64,000 nt of DNA. Source: Bacillus sp. FJAT-18017. Its GTDB lineage: Bacteria > Bacillota > Bacilli > Bacillales > Cytobacillaceae. The notes under the pieces are model-generated. The model was not told the origin of the DNA and ran no database searches. It worked only from the letters and a program-made list of their open reading frames with translations. The stretch is taken from assembly GCF_001278805.1 (NCBI RefSeq), contig NZ_CP012602.1:227001-291000 (forward strand). The letters are read 5' to 3'. This document shows, one piece after another, positions 44,372 to 53,512 of the stretch. Positions within the stretch are counted from its first letter, which is position 1. Each line of letters begins with the position of its first letter. A program made the position numbers and the translations under genes.

Positions 44372-46252
44372 ATGGAAAAGAAGCAATTCCAGGCTGAGTC
44401 GCAGCGGCTGCTTGAAATGATGATCAATTCGATATATACAAAAAAAGAAGTATTCCTTCGCGAGCTGATTTCTAACGCATCTGATGCGATTGATAAAATT
44501 TATTACAAAGCGCTAACAGATGATTCACTTACTTTTGATAAAGAAAGCTATTACATAAAAATCGTTGCTGATAAAGAAAACCGGACCCTTAAAGTCATTG
44601 ATACAGGAATTGGGATGACGAAGGAAGAACTTGAAACAAACCTTGGGACGATAGCCAAAAGTGGTTCACTTGCGTTTAAGAGGGAAACAGAATTAAAAGA
44701 TGGCCATGACATCATTGGCCAGTTCGGAGTCGGGTTTTACGCAGCCTTCATGGTGGCGGATGTGGTAACGGTTGTTAGCCGAGCGCTTGGCAGCGAAGAG
44801 GCATACAAATGGGAGTCAACAGGTGCTGAGGGTTACACAATCGAGCCGGTTGAAAAGGAAAGCATCGGTACGCAAATTACTTTAAAAATAAAAGAAAATA
44901 CTGAAGACGAGAACTATGATGAGTTTCTTGAGCAATATGGCTTAAAATCGATTGTCAAAAAGTACTCTGATTTCATTCGTTATCCAATCAAGATGGATAT
45001 TAGCACGAGTAGGAAAAAGGAAGGCAGCGAGGATGAGTGGGAAGAGGTTGTTGAGGAACAGACTGTCAACAGTATGGTGCCAATCTGGCGCAAAAACAAG
45101 AGCGAGTTGACTGATGAGGATTATGAGAACTTTTATAATGAAAAGCATTATGGGTTTGATAAGCCGCTAAAATCTATCCATATCAGTGTAGACGGCGCGG
45201 TTAGGTACAACTCAATCCTTTATATCCCGGAAACGGTCCCGTTCGATTATTATTCAAAGGAATTTGAAAAAGGTCTTGAGCTTTACTCCAATGGCGTTCT
45301 GATTATGGACAAGTGCGCAGATTTGCTGCCAGACCATTTCGGCTTCATCAAAGGAATGGTCGACTCTGAAGACCTATCGCTAAATATTTCGCGGGAAATG
45401 TTGCAGCATGACCGACAGCTGAAGCTGATTGCGAAGAATATTAGTAAAAAGATTAAGAGCGAACTGCTATCCCTATTGAAAGATGACCGAGAAAAATACG
45501 AAACGTTTTATAAATCATTTGGCCGTCAGCTGAAATTTGGTGTCTACAATGATTTTGGAGCACATAAGGAGACCTTGCAGGATCTGCTAATGTTCTATTC
45601 ATCCAAGGAAAAGAAGCTTGTTACTTTGGATGAGTACGTATCACGGATGCCTGAGGACCAAAAGTATATCTATTATGCTGCTGGTGAATCCATTGAACGG
45701 ATTGAAAAGCTGCCACAAGCAGAACTAGTATCAGAAAAAGGCTATGAAATGCTGTACTTCACAGAGGATATCGATGAGTTTGCAATCCGGATGCTGATGA
45801 ATTACAAGGAGAAAGAGTTCAAGTCAGTTGCAAGCGGTGACCTTGGCATTGAGTCGGAAGAAGAGAAGAAGGAAGCCGAAACGGAAGCGCAGGAAAACAA
45901 AGAGTTGTTTGATGCCATGAAGGATGTCCTCGGCGGGAAGGTAAAGGATGTCAGGGTATCGAAACGCCTCAAGTCGCATCCTGTTTGCCTGACAGCTGAA
46001 GGCGAATTGACCATAGAGATGGAGAAAATCCTCCGCTCCATGCCGAACAGCCAGGATGTTAAGGCTGAAAAGGTACTTGAAATTAATCCGAATCATGAAG
46101 TGTTCACCTCGCTGAAGGATGCACTTGCAAATGACCGTGAAAAACTTGGTCTCTACACAAATCTTCTTTACAATCAAGCTCTCTTGATTGAAGGCCTGCC
46201 TATTCAGGATCCTGTCGAATTCACAAATGATATCTGCAAGATCATGGTCTAA
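44372..46252 (+). CDS. htpG: Molecular chaperone HtpG (Hsp90)
   Basis: The 626-residue Hsp90 family chaperone has all GHKL ATP-binding motifs: [19 protein letters not shown] and [11 protein letters not shown] in the N-terminal domain, a middle domain with YIPETVPFD and [12 protein letters not shown], and a C-terminal dimer domain ([19 protein letters not shown]). It uses ATP to remodel client proteins. A perfect CIRCE places it under HrcA. Confidence 0.97.
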   Translation: MEKKQFQAESQRLLEMMINSIYTKKEVFLRELISNASDAIDKIYYKALTDDSLTFDKESYYIKIVADKENRTLKVIDTGIGMTKEELETNLGTIAKSGSLAFKRETELKDGHDIIGQFGVGFYAAFMVADVVTVVSRALGSEEAYKWESTGAEGYTIEPVEKESIGTQITLKIKENTEDENYDEFLEQYGLKSIVKKYSDFIRYPIKMDISTSRKKEGSEDEWEEVVEEQTVNSMVPIWRKNKSELTDEDYENFYNEKHYGFDKPLKSIHISVDGAVRYNSILYIPETVPFDYYSKEFEKGLELYSNGVLIMDKCADLLPDHFGFIKGMVDSEDLSLNISREMLQHDRQLKLIAKNISKKIKSELLSLLKDDREKYETFYKSFGRQLKFGVYNDFGAHKETLQDLLMFYSSKEKKLVTLDEYVSRMPEDQKYIYYAAGESIERIEKLPQAELVSEKGYEMLYFTEDIDEFAIRMLMNYKEKEFKSVASGDLGIESEEEKKEAETEAQENKELFDAMKDVLGGKVKDVRVSKRLKSHPVCLTAEGELTIEMEKILRSMPNSQDVKAEKVLEINPNHEVFTSLKDALANDREKLGLYTNLLYNQALLIEGLPIQDPVEFTNDICKIMV

Positions 46253-46260
46253 ATTAAGGG

Positions 46261-46289
46261 TTGACGTTTATAAGCCTATTCTGTAGTAT
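46261..46289 (+). promoter_or_regulatory. Promoter of the queF operon
   Basis: TTGACG (46261-46266), a 17-nt spacer and TAGTAT (46284-46289) lie about 35 nt before the preQ1 aptamer. Confidence 0.7.
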
Positions 46290-46322
46290 ATGAAAAGGAA
46301 AATTAAATCCGTTCCTGAAACG

Positions 46323-46360
46323 GGAGAGGTTCATAGCTGATACCCTCTATAAAAAACTAT
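46323..46360 (+). promoter_or_regulatory. preQ1-I riboswitch
   Basis: The short aptamer reads AGAGGTTCATAGCTGATACCC, then CTCTATAAAAAACTA. It has the 5-bp P1 stem (AGAGG/CCTCT), the loop with the ligand cytosine, and the A-rich tail that forms the pseudoknot. It differs from the common AGCTACACCC loop by a few bases. The downstream genes are queF and a YhhQ-type transporter, as expected for preQ1 control. Confidence 0.93.
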
Positions 46361-46376
46361 GGATACATGACAATTT

Positions 46377-46409
46377 GCCATGTCCATAACCGGACATGGC
46401 TTTTTCTTT
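46377..46409 (+). terminator. preQ1 riboswitch terminator
   Basis: A perfect 9-bp stem, GCCATGTCC with GGACATGGC, has a 6-nt loop and a T5CT4 tail, 17 nt past the aptamer and upstream of queF. It is the expression platform. Confidence 0.9.
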
Positions 46410-46483
46410 TTATCCTTGTTTTTTACTGAACATTTGCTAAAACTCTCTTGTAAAGGGCGGGAACTTTACGAGGGGGTTTTTTT

Positions 46484-46984
46484 ATGTCTGGACGGACTCA
46501 TGAGGAAGGCTTGAAGGATCTAACACTGTTGGGAAATCAAAATAACAACTATACGTTTCAATATGCACCTGAAGTATTGGAGGCGGTTGATAATCTCCAT
46601 ACAAATCGCGATTATTTCGTGAAATTCAATTGTCCGGAGTTTACGAGTCTTTGCCCGCTGACCAATCAGCCGGATTTTGCAACGATGTACATCTCGTATA
46701 TCCCTGATAAGAAAATTGTAGAAAGTAAGTCTCTCAAACTTTATTTGTTCAGCTTCAGGAACCATGGTGACTTCCATGAAGACTGTGTCAATATCATCAT
46801 GAATGACTTGATCAAGCTGCTGGATCCTCGCTATATCGAGGTGTGGGGGAAGTTTACACCACGGGGCGGGATTTCAATCGACCCTTGGTGCAACTATGGG
46901 AAGCCAGGCACAAAGTATGAGGAAATGGCGTATTTCCGTTTGATGAACCACGATCTTTATCCTGAAAAAGTAGATAACCGATAA
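46484..46984 (+). CDS. queF: NADPH-dependent 7-cyano-7-deazaguanine reductase
   Basis: The 166-residue T-fold enzyme has catalytic Cys57 ([13 protein letters not shown]) and Asp64 and the NADPH motif in [16 protein letters not shown]. It reduces preQ0 to preQ1 in queuosine synthesis. It lies downstream of the preQ1 riboswitch, which gives product feedback. ATG at 46484 follows GAGGGGG. Confidence 0.97.
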   Translation: MSGRTHEEGLKDLTLLGNQNNNYTFQYAPEVLEAVDNLHTNRDYFVKFNCPEFTSLCPLTNQPDFATMYISYIPDKKIVESKSLKLYLFSFRNHGDFHEDCVNIIMNDLIKLLDPRYIEVWGKFTPRGGISIDPWCNYGKPGTKYEEMAYFRLMNHDLYPEKVDNR

Positions 46985-46996
46985 GGGGGATCAAGT

Positions 46997-47641
46997 ATGC
47001 TATTCTATCTGAATGGTGCATTTGTAGGTCTGTTGATTTTGGCCAACATCGTAGCAGTAAAGCTTTTTAGTATCGGCAGCTGGGCAATCCTGCCTGCGGC
47101 GGTCATCGTATATGTTTTTACCTATCCAATCATAGATGTCATTGTTGAAGTGTACGGGAAAAAAGCCGGGCAAAGGACTGTCCAGGCCGGGCTGATTACC
47201 CAAATTCTAGCCCTTGTGTTTATTTCCATCACGGTTGCGCTTCCTGCTGCCCCAGTGTTCACAGAGCAGCAATCGTTTGAAACAATCTTGAACGGTAGTT
47301 TCAGAGTCATAATCGCAAGCCTGATTTCGTATGCTATCAGCCAGAACCTGGATGTATTTGTCTTTAATAAGCTGAAAAACCGCCATGGACAGAAGAAGCT
47401 TTGGCTGCGAAACAATGCTGCAGTGATGTTAAGCCAGCTTGTTGACACAACGATATTCATTGCAATAGCTTTCTATGGGACTGTTCCAGTTGCCATACTT
47501 GGCACAATGATTGTAACTCAGTATGTATTTAAATTTTTCGCATCGATTGCCATTACCCCGCTAGTGTACTTCCTGGTAAGTTTAATCCGGAAGCGGGAGG
47601 CTTTGGATACAACCGAAGGCAAAGTTGCAATAGCTGAATAA
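46997..47641 (+). CDS. yhhQ: Queuosine-precursor transporter, YhhQ/VUT family
   Basis: The 214-residue protein has about six helices, including NIVAVKLFSIGSWAILPAAVIVYVFTYPIIDVIVEVYGKK, the YhhQ family signature. YhhQ-type proteins import preQ0/preQ1 or queuine. It starts 12 bp after queF and shares its preQ1 riboswitch, which supports this substrate. Confidence 0.93.
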   Translation: MLFYLNGAFVGLLILANIVAVKLFSIGSWAILPAAVIVYVFTYPIIDVIVEVYGKKAGQRTVQAGLITQILALVFISITVALPAAPVFTEQQSFETILNGSFRVIIASLISYAISQNLDVFVFNKLKNRHGQKKLWLRNNAAVMLSQLVDTTIFIAIAFYGTVPVAILGTMIVTQYVFKFFASIAITPLVYFLVSLIRKREALDTTEGKVAIAE

Positions 47642-47649
47642 TAGTAAAA

Positions 47650-47682
47650 AACTCCGCCATGACGATAGGCGGAGTTCTTTAA
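47650..47682. terminator. Bidirectional terminator between yhhQ and the subtilase gene
   Basis: A perfect 9-bp stem, AACTCCGCC with GGCGGAGTT, has a 9-nt loop. The plus tail is CTTTAACTTT and the minus tail T-rich (from AGTAAAAA). Confidence 0.85.
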
Positions 47683-47684
47683 CT

Positions 47685-49019
47685 TTACTGAGCGGAAGCA
47701 GCAGCCTGAACAGCTTTAAAGGCATTGACATAACCAGCGCCAACTTGATGATACTGATAACCTGCCATTGAATCGGCGGTCTGGACCATATAGTCAAGAG
47801 CCTGGCTCGGCGTCAAATCAGGCTTTGCTTCTTTCATGAGTGCAACCACTCCGGATATATGCGGAGCGGCCATGCTTGTGCCGCTGGAGGTTGTATAAAA
47901 CAATAGATGTTCAGGATCAAGGTACGATATATCTGTTGTCGTTCCCAGTAGGTTCATGACAAGGCCTGTTGATGAACGGGTTGCAACAATGTCTACCCCA
48001 GGTGCAGTAATATCCGGATGAAGGAATTCATCCCCCGCAACTCCTCTGGAAGAGAAGTCGGCTAGCTGCTTATCCTTTGTTCCAGCTGCAACGCTAATTA
48101 CCCATAGTGCAGCGGAATATGGATTAAGAGTATTGTCCCCGGGACCTTCATTCCCAGCTGCAAAAACGACCGTCATACCAGCATCGTGGGCGACTTTTGA
48201 GGCAACATTGATTGGGTCATTTGGTGAATATTCCCCAGTTGTTCCCCAGCTGTTGCTAATAACATCAATGCCGTATTGGTCTTTATTCTCTATTGCATAG
48301 TCAAAAGCTTCCAGTGACCATAAAATATTGATACCTTCACCAACACCTAGGCCAACAAGTTTAGCATCCGGTGCAACTCCTTTATAAAGGCCCCCGCTGG
48401 CCGTGCCGCTGCCAGCAATCGTACCTGCTACGTGGGTGCCATGCCCCGAAGAAGTATCGGTATTGATTACATTTTCGAGATAAATAGGCTCATTGCCAAA
48501 AAGATTCCCAGCAACAAATTTGACGTTTTGGACGACCTTATCGCCAAATTTCAAGTCCTGGTGGGTTGCGTCGATACCGCTGTCAATTACGGCAACGGTA
48601 ACGCCCTTGCCAGTAAAACCAAGGTTATTCCAGACGGCCTCTGCTCCAATCAGGTTCCGGCTATCGCGGAGGAAATACGTAAGTTCCTTATTTTCATAGA
48701 CTGAAAGAATGTTAGTGGATGAGGCAAGTAGGGTAACCAGGGAACCAAGCTTTCCTTTAACTGCAATCATTGGCAAATTGTCGAACGTCTTTGTTTTAAA
48801 ACCAAGGTTCTGTAATAACTGTACATCCTTTAATACTGGTGGGGTCTTGTACGTGATAATTGCTTCAGTCTCGCTGCCAGATAGTGTTGTGCCTAAAAGC
48901 TTTTGAATAGCAGGGCTCAGCTCGGCTGTAATTCCGGCTGCTTTTGATGCAGGGGAGAAGGATGTGCTTGTGAGTGCAAACATCATCAACAATAAGACAA
49001 GGATTTTAACTTTTTTCAT
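47685..49019 (-). CDS. Secreted subtilisin-like serine protease (S8)
   Basis: The 444-residue preproprotein has a signal peptide (MKKVKILVLLLMMFALTSTS), an inhibitor-type propeptide (about 50-115) and the S8 catalytic domain with Asp146 (AVIDSGID), His193 (SGHGTHVAGT), the oxyanion Asn in ISNSWGT and Ser382 (SGTSMAAPH). It should mature outside the cell. The order and spacing of the triad are normal. A relative of the Bacillus Vpr/AprE set. Monocistronic. Confidence 0.93.
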   Translation of the reverse strand: MKKVKILVLLLMMFALTSTSFSPASKAAGITAELSPAIQKLLGTTLSGSETEAIITYKTPPVLKDVQLLQNLGFKTKTFDNLPMIAVKGKLGSLVTLLASSTNILSVYENKELTYFLRDSRNLIGAEAVWNNLGFTGKGVTVAVIDSGIDATHQDLKFGDKVVQNVKFVAGNLFGNEPIYLENVINTDTSSGHGTHVAGTIAGSGTASGGLYKGVAPDAKLVGLGVGEGINILWSLEAFDYAIENKDQYGIDVISNSWGTTGEYSPNDPINVASKVAHDAGMTVVFAAGNEGPGDNTLNPYSAALWVISVAAGTKDKQLADFSSRGVAGDEFLHPDITAPGVDIVATRSSTGLVMNLLGTTTDISYLDPEHLLFYTTSSGTSMAAPHISGVVALMKEAKPDLTPSQALDYMVQTADSMAGYQYHQVGAGYVNAFKAVQAAASAQ

Positions 49020-49168
49020 GAAGGCCTCCTGGGAATAGTAGTCGTATTGTTTTGCCCAGGATTAAACTAGTACGAAACCTTTTTTATGTTGGGAAAATTA
49101 TTAGAGGAAAAAAGGATGGAGCTATTTGAATCGGGATAGCTCTATCCTTCGTAGGGAATCCATATTTG

Positions 49169-49405
49169 TTATTCATCTGCATTATGAATGACATTTTGCC
49201 CTGCTCGAAAACCCGAAATGTCACTCATCAAGGTTATGAATGACATTTTGCCCTGCTCGAAAACCCGAAATGTCACTCATCGGGGTTATGATTGACATTT
49301 TGTCCTGTCCGAAAACCTGAAATGTCACTCATCGAGGTTATGAATGACATTTTGTTCTGTTCGGAAACCCGAAATGTCATTCATCTGCATTATGAACGAC
49401 GATTT
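49169..49405. repeat. Four tandem 52-bp repeats that each form a hairpin
   Basis: Units start at 49184, 49236, 49288 and 49340, with a partial fifth at 49392. Each reads ATGAATGACATTTTG, an ~18-nt variable middle, then CGAAATGTCACTCAT, so each can fold into a hairpin with ~12 bp (ATGANTGACATTT/AAATGTCANTCAT). The middle of each unit has compensating and loop changes. The block is flanked by matching half-units ATTCATCTGCATTATGAA at 49171 and 49380. The last one contains the stop codon of the ABC-F gene. Confidence 0.9.
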
Positions 49406-51119
49406 GTTGATAGGACTGCTTTTTCTCAATTAACTCTTTTAGTTGTGAATCAATTTGAATATATTCCTCGCTATCCTTGGGAAACTGGATAATTTTTCCG
49501 AGAAGTTCTGTAATCCTTGTATCGAGCACAGCCAGCTCCTCCTGTCGGATCCTTTCGCCCTGATTTACATTAGATTCTTTTTTCTTCAAAAATTCTGTTA
49601 CGCCCATTTCATACCGCTGGATTCGATTATCCTCTATTAAAAGAATTTTATCGCACAGTCTTTCAACGAAATAGCGGTCATGCGAAACGATAATCAGTGT
49701 ACCCGAGAAGCTTTCAAGGGTCTGTTCCATCTGTTCCCGGCTTGGCAAATCAAGGTGATTTGTCGGTTCATCAAGAACGAGCACATCGTATTCCTGCATA
49801 ATCATATGCACAAGCTTTACCCGGGTCCTTTCACCGAGGCTCAGTGCAGAAATAGGGTTTAGCAGCTTTTCTTCCTTCATTCCCATATTGGCAAACAGGG
49901 TTCTCGCCTTCGATATCTCCTCCCATTTTTCAAGGTCAAGAGATTGAAGAGGGGTCTTTTCTTCCGGTAGGTCTTTAACATCCTGACTTAGATAGGCAAT
50001 CTTCAGTGATTCGCTTTTCCAGAGCGAACCCTTCGTAACAGGCTCATCGCCAAGCAGCATCTTGATAAATGTTGTTTTTCCGGAACCATTTGGACCTATC
50101 AAGGCTACTTTTTCCCCATGCCGTATATAAAAATGGCTCTTCCCAAATAACATGCGCTCTCCAAACGCTTTTGTAAGGCCTTTTGCTTCAAGTATCCGCT
50201 TGCCTCGGCTCCGGTTCGTTTCGAAATTGAAATCTACATTTAGATCTTCCTTTGGGCGATCAACCTTGTGCTTTTCAAGTTCTAGGTTCATGCGCTTTAG
50301 CTTTGACCTGATTTGGATGTCTTTTTTCTTGGCCTGGACCCGTCCGTATTCTTTAAAGCCTGCCTGCCGGTTTTCCGCAGGTGTTCTGCCTTTTCCTGCC
50401 TCGCGGTGTCCTTTTTCGGACCATCTCTTAAAGGTTTCAATTTGCTCGTTGATTATTTCTATTTTTCTTTGCTGTTTCTGATAATCACGTTCTTGCTGCT
50501 CTCGGCGACGCTGTTTCTCTTTTCGGTAGGCAGTGAAATTTCCATCATAAACAGCAATGGTACCATCCTCAATTTCGAGTATCTTTGTCACCGTTTCGTC
50601 TAGAAAGTAACGATCATGGGAGATGATGAGAGCTGCCTGCTTCGTTTTGTTCAGGGATGTGATGAGCCATTCTAGCCCTTTTTGATCGAGATGGTTGGTT
50701 GGTTCATCCAGGATCAGCAGTTCAGGGTTTACTGACCAAATTCCGGCCAGTGCAAGTTTAAGCCGTTCACCGCCGCTCAAGTTTTCAAGTCTTTGTCCTT
50801 CCCAGGCCGAAATTTTTTCCAGACCAAGCTTGCTGGCTGTCTCCCAAAGCTCCTTTCCATTTTCCATATAAGGAGCAGTTATATCGTATTCAGTAGATTG
50901 GGGAAGATAGCCAATCCTCAAGCTGGCCGGTCTTTTTAAGATTGTCCCGGTATCAGGGTCCAGCTCTCCAATAATAAGTTTGATCAGCGTTGTCTTGCCT
51001 GAGCCATTCCAACCAACTAGGCCGATTTTTTCGCCATTGCGTATATCAAAAGAAATACCCTTGAGTATATCTCGATCTCCAAAGCTCTTTTTTACATTTC
51101 GTACTTGAATTAGTTCCAT
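49377..51119 (-). CDS. ABC-F family ATPase (ribosome protection type)
   Basis: The 580-residue protein has two ATPase domains and no membrane segment. Walker A copies are GWNGSGKT and GPNGSGKT, signatures LSGGERLK and LSLGERTR, and Walker B copies LLILDEPTNHLD and VLVLDEPTNHLD. A long basic Gln/Arg/Lys-rich linker between them (about 190-290) is the interdomain arm of antibiotic-resistance ABC-F proteins such as Vml/Vga/Lsa. These displace drugs from the ribosome. The start is ATG at 51119 after GAGGTGA. The leader upstream is typical of drug-induced attenuation. The last codons (HNADE) are encoded by repeat sequence. Confidence 0.9.
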   Translation of the reverse strand: MELIQVRNVKKSFGDRDILKGISFDIRNGEKIGLVGWNGSGKTTLIKLIIGELDPDTGTILKRPASLRIGYLPQSTEYDITAPYMENGKELWETASKLGLEKISAWEGQRLENLSGGERLKLALAGIWSVNPELLILDEPTNHLDQKGLEWLITSLNKTKQAALIISHDRYFLDETVTKILEIEDGTIAVYDGNFTAYRKEKQRRREQQERDYQKQQRKIEIINEQIETFKRWSEKGHREAGKGRTPAENRQAGFKEYGRVQAKKKDIQIRSKLKRMNLELEKHKVDRPKEDLNVDFNFETNRSRGKRILEAKGLTKAFGERMLFGKSHFYIRHGEKVALIGPNGSGKTTFIKMLLGDEPVTKGSLWKSESLKIAYLSQDVKDLPEEKTPLQSLDLEKWEEISKARTLFANMGMKEEKLLNPISALSLGERTRVKLVHMIMQEYDVLVLDEPTNHLDLPSREQMEQTLESFSGTLIIVSHDRYFVERLCDKILLIEDNRIQRYEMGVTEFLKKKESNVNQGERIRQEELAVLDTRITELLGKIIQFPKDSEEYIQIDSQLKELIEKKQSYQQIVVHNADE

Positions 51120-51186
51120 ACAGATCACCTCAGTTAATTTGTTAGGCACGCTTACGGGTAAACTGAGTTTCTATAATCAACAGAAA

Positions 51187-51214
51187 AACCTCCCCAGGTC
51201 TTCCTGGAGAGGTT
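51187..51214 (-). terminator. Attenuator in the ABC-F leader
   Basis: On the minus strand a 12-bp stem (51214-51203 with 51198-51187, one mismatch) and a 4-nt loop are followed by five Us, 68 nt before the ABC-F ATG and 23 nt after the leader-ORF stop. Confidence 0.85.
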
Positions 51215-51236
51215 GGATGTATGTATGCAAAGATCC

Positions 51237-51356
51237 TTATGCAAGCATCGCCAAAAACAAGCATACCAAAAAAGGCATACGGAAGGCACGGTACTTGATA
51301 AGCAAAAAAGGGCATACGAATCCTATTCTCCAGGTTTCCTCATTTTTATTAATCAT
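51237..51356 (-). CDS. Leader ORF of the ABC-F gene (39 codons)
   Basis: On the minus strand an ATG at 51356 follows TTGGAGTGAACTC (good ribosome site, 7-nt spacing). It opens a 39-residue frame that begins MINKNEETWRIGFV and ends CLFLAMLA-stop at 51237. A second tiny frame (MKL-stop) starts 30 nt upstream. Ribosome stalling on this ORF by an antibiotic could prevent formation of the terminator at 51187-51214, as known for other ARE ABC-F genes. The peptide is too short to assign by homology. Confidence 0.6.
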   Translation of the reverse strand: MINKNEETWRIGFVCPFLLIKYRAFRMPFLVCLFLAMLA

Positions 51357-51435
51357 GAGTTCACTCCAAAAAATAAGATTATAGCTTCATTGCTCCTGTA
51401 CCTTTTCCTTTCAGTTTTGTGGTGCTGCTTCATTC

Positions 51436-51465
51436 AGTATATTTCCATTTGCTTGAATTTGTCAA
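51436..51465 (-). promoter_or_regulatory. Promoter of the ABC-F gene
   Basis: On the minus strand TTGACA (51465-51460), an 18-nt spacer and TATACT (51441-51436). The start site near 51430 gives a leader of about 310 nt containing the leader ORF and the attenuator. Confidence 0.75.
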
Positions 51466-51542
51466 TGCGTGAGAGCCTGGCTTTGAGTTGGCCAAACTTT
51501 TTTGTAAAATAGAAGAATGAAGATTTTAGAAAAGGTGTTAAT

Positions 51543-52658
51543 ATGAAAAAAATCATTGTAATCGGCGCTGGCATCCTCGGGGCATCAGCAGCCTATCATT
51601 TGGCGAAGGAAGGTGCCGCTGTTACTGTTATTGACCGGAAAGACCCGGGACAGGCTACAGATGCTGCAGCCGGGATTATCTGCCCATGGCTGTCACAACG
51701 CCGCAATAAAGCATGGTATGCACTTGCCAAAAATGGTGCTGCGTATTATTCATCGCTTATCCAGCAGCTTGAAGAAGACGGGGAAACAGAGACCGGATAT
51801 GGCAAGGTTGGAGCACTAAGTCTTCACAAGGAGTCTGAAAAACTCTCCAAAATGGAAGAGAGGGCTCTTGTAAGGCGTGAAGATGCGCCTGAAATTGGTG
51901 AAGTTACACAGTTCAATGGGTCGGAAACAGTGAATTTGTTTCCTCCTGTTTCCAAAGAGTTTTCTTCTGTTAAGGTCGGCGGTGCTGCAAGAGTAGATGG
52001 CCGCGCATTAAGAAATGCGCTTTTAAACTCAGCCTGCAAGCATGGTGCGGCACTTATTAACGGTTCGGCTGAGCTGGCTGTTGATGCTGGAAATGTAGTT
52101 GGAGCTAAAGTCGATGGAAAGGTTTATTTTGCCGATAAAATCATCGTCACTGCTGGTGCGTGGGCTGGGGATTTGCTTGCACCCCTAGGAATCAAGCTAA
52201 GGCTTACCTCACAAAAGGGGCAGATTGTCCATCTTAGGCTTGAAAATCGGGATACATCTAGATGGCCAGTAATCATGCCTCCAAATGACCAGTACATCCT
52301 TGCGTTCGAGGATGGCAAAATTGTTATAGGGACAACCCATGAGAATGACATGAATTTTGATTTGCGGATAACAGCCGGCGGCCTGAATGAGGTACTTAGT
52401 AAAGCATTGGAAATTGCCCCCGGATTGGCTGATGCTGCTTTTACAGAAGCAAGGGTTGGATACCGTCCGTATACACCAGGGTTCCTTCCGGTTATTGGGG
52501 AAATTCCGGGTTTTACTAATCTATTGTTCGCGAATGGGCTCGGTGCCTCTGGACTTACTGTAGGCCCATTTCTTGGTGCGCAGCTTGCAAAGCTCTCGCT
52601 TGGCATGGAGCCTGATTTAGATTTGGATCCTTACAATGTTAGTGGTGTAATTGAATAA
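51543..52658 (+). CDS. FAD-dependent D-amino-acid/glycine oxidase-like enzyme
   Basis: The 371-residue protein has the FAD-binding Rossmann motif VIGAGILGASAAYHLA (residues 5-20), an Asp at the end of the second strand (VIDR) and a C-terminal FAD motif with ANGLGASGLTVGP. This is the DAO/DadA/ThiO/SoxA group. It should oxidise a D-amino acid, glycine or sarcosine-like amine. The exact substrate is not inferable, and no pathway partner lies next to it. Confidence 0.88.
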   Translation: MKKIIVIGAGILGASAAYHLAKEGAAVTVIDRKDPGQATDAAAGIICPWLSQRRNKAWYALAKNGAAYYSSLIQQLEEDGETETGYGKVGALSLHKESEKLSKMEERALVRREDAPEIGEVTQFNGSETVNLFPPVSKEFSSVKVGGAARVDGRALRNALLNSACKHGAALINGSAELAVDAGNVVGAKVDGKVYFADKIIVTAGAWAGDLLAPLGIKLRLTSQKGQIVHLRLENRDTSRWPVIMPPNDQYILAFEDGKIVIGTTHENDMNFDLRITAGGLNEVLSKALEIAPGLADAAFTEARVGYRPYTPGFLPVIGEIPGFTNLLFANGLGASGLTVGPFLGAQLAKLSLGMEPDLDLDPYNVSGVIE

Positions 52659-52666
52659 TTAAGACA

Positions 52667-52700
52667 GAAGGCTTTCCCATTGGTTGGGGAAGCCTTTCTT
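52667..52700 (+). terminator. Terminator after the DAO-family gene
   Basis: A 10-bp stem, AGGCTTTCCC with GGGGAAGCCT (one G-T), has a 7-nt loop and a TTCTTTTC tail. Confidence 0.85.
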
Positions 52701-52819
52701 TTCGCCCAAAAATCTTAAGAATTTCTTCAGAAATTGAATGGGGCAATCGTAAGACTTTATGTTTACAGTTATCTTAACGAAATGGGGGATGCTATAATTC
52801 TCCTAGGGGTGGGAAAATA

Positions 52820-53512
52820 GTGGAAAAGTGCAATGTGCTAGTTGTAGATGATGAAAAAGAGATACGTGATGCCATAGAGATATATTTGCGGAATGAAGGC
52901 CTTACAGTAATTAAGGCCAAAGATGGGCTTGAAGCAATTGAGAAACTACATAGTCAGGAAATACACCTTATCGTGATGGACATTATGATGCCGCGCCTAG
53001 ATGGCATTGCGGCTACATTCAAGATACGTGAAAAGAGAAATATACCGATTATCATGTTAAGCGCGAAAAGTGAGGATACAGATAAAATTCTTGGGCTGCA
53101 AATTGGTGCGGATGATTATGTAACGAAACCTTTCAATCCGGTTGAACTAATTGCAAGAGTCAAGTCCCAGCTTAGGCGCTATATGAATCTCGGAACATAT
53201 GAGGGAATGAATAAGCGGATAGATTTGAATGGACTGACATTGGACCAAACAGCAAAGCAAGTGGCCCTTGACGGGGAGCCAATCAGACTGACTCCGATTG
53301 AATTCCGAATCGTTGAGCTTCTCATGACGAACGCAGGCAGGGTTTTTTCAATTAATGAAATCTATGAACTGGTTTGGAAAGAGCCCGGCTTCAATGCCGA
53401 AAATATTGTTGCTGTCCATATTCGGAAAATCCGCGAGAAGATTGAAATTGATCCGAAGAATCCCAGGTATTTAAAGGTGGTGTGGGGCATTGGCTACAAA
53501 ATGGAAAAATAG
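52820..53512 (+). CDS. OmpR-family response regulator
   Basis: The 230-residue regulator has a receiver domain with Asp54 (LIVMDIMMPRLDG) and Lys in DDYVTKPFNP, and a winged-helix C-terminal domain (LTPIEFRIVELLM; ENIVAVHIRKIREKI). The start is a GTG or ATG region at 52820 after AGGGGTGGG. It overlaps the kinase gene by 23 bp. The VanR/YycF-like sequence does not identify a target. Confidence 0.92.
   Translation: MEKCNVLVVDDEKEIRDAIEIYLRNEGLTVIKAKDGLEAIEKLHSQEIHLIVMDIMMPRLDGIAATFKIREKRNIPIIMLSAKSEDTDKILGLQIGADDYVTKPFNPVELIARVKSQLRRYMNLGTYEGMNKRIDLNGLTLDQTAKQVALDGEPIRLTPIEFRIVELLMTNAGRVFSINEIYELVWKEPGFNAENIVAVHIRKIREKIEIDPKNPRYLKVVWGIGYKMEK

Noticed and set aside
49169..49405. Possible CRISPR array
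   Set aside because: The units are contiguous 52-bp tandem repeats with no unique spacers, and no cas genes are nearby.
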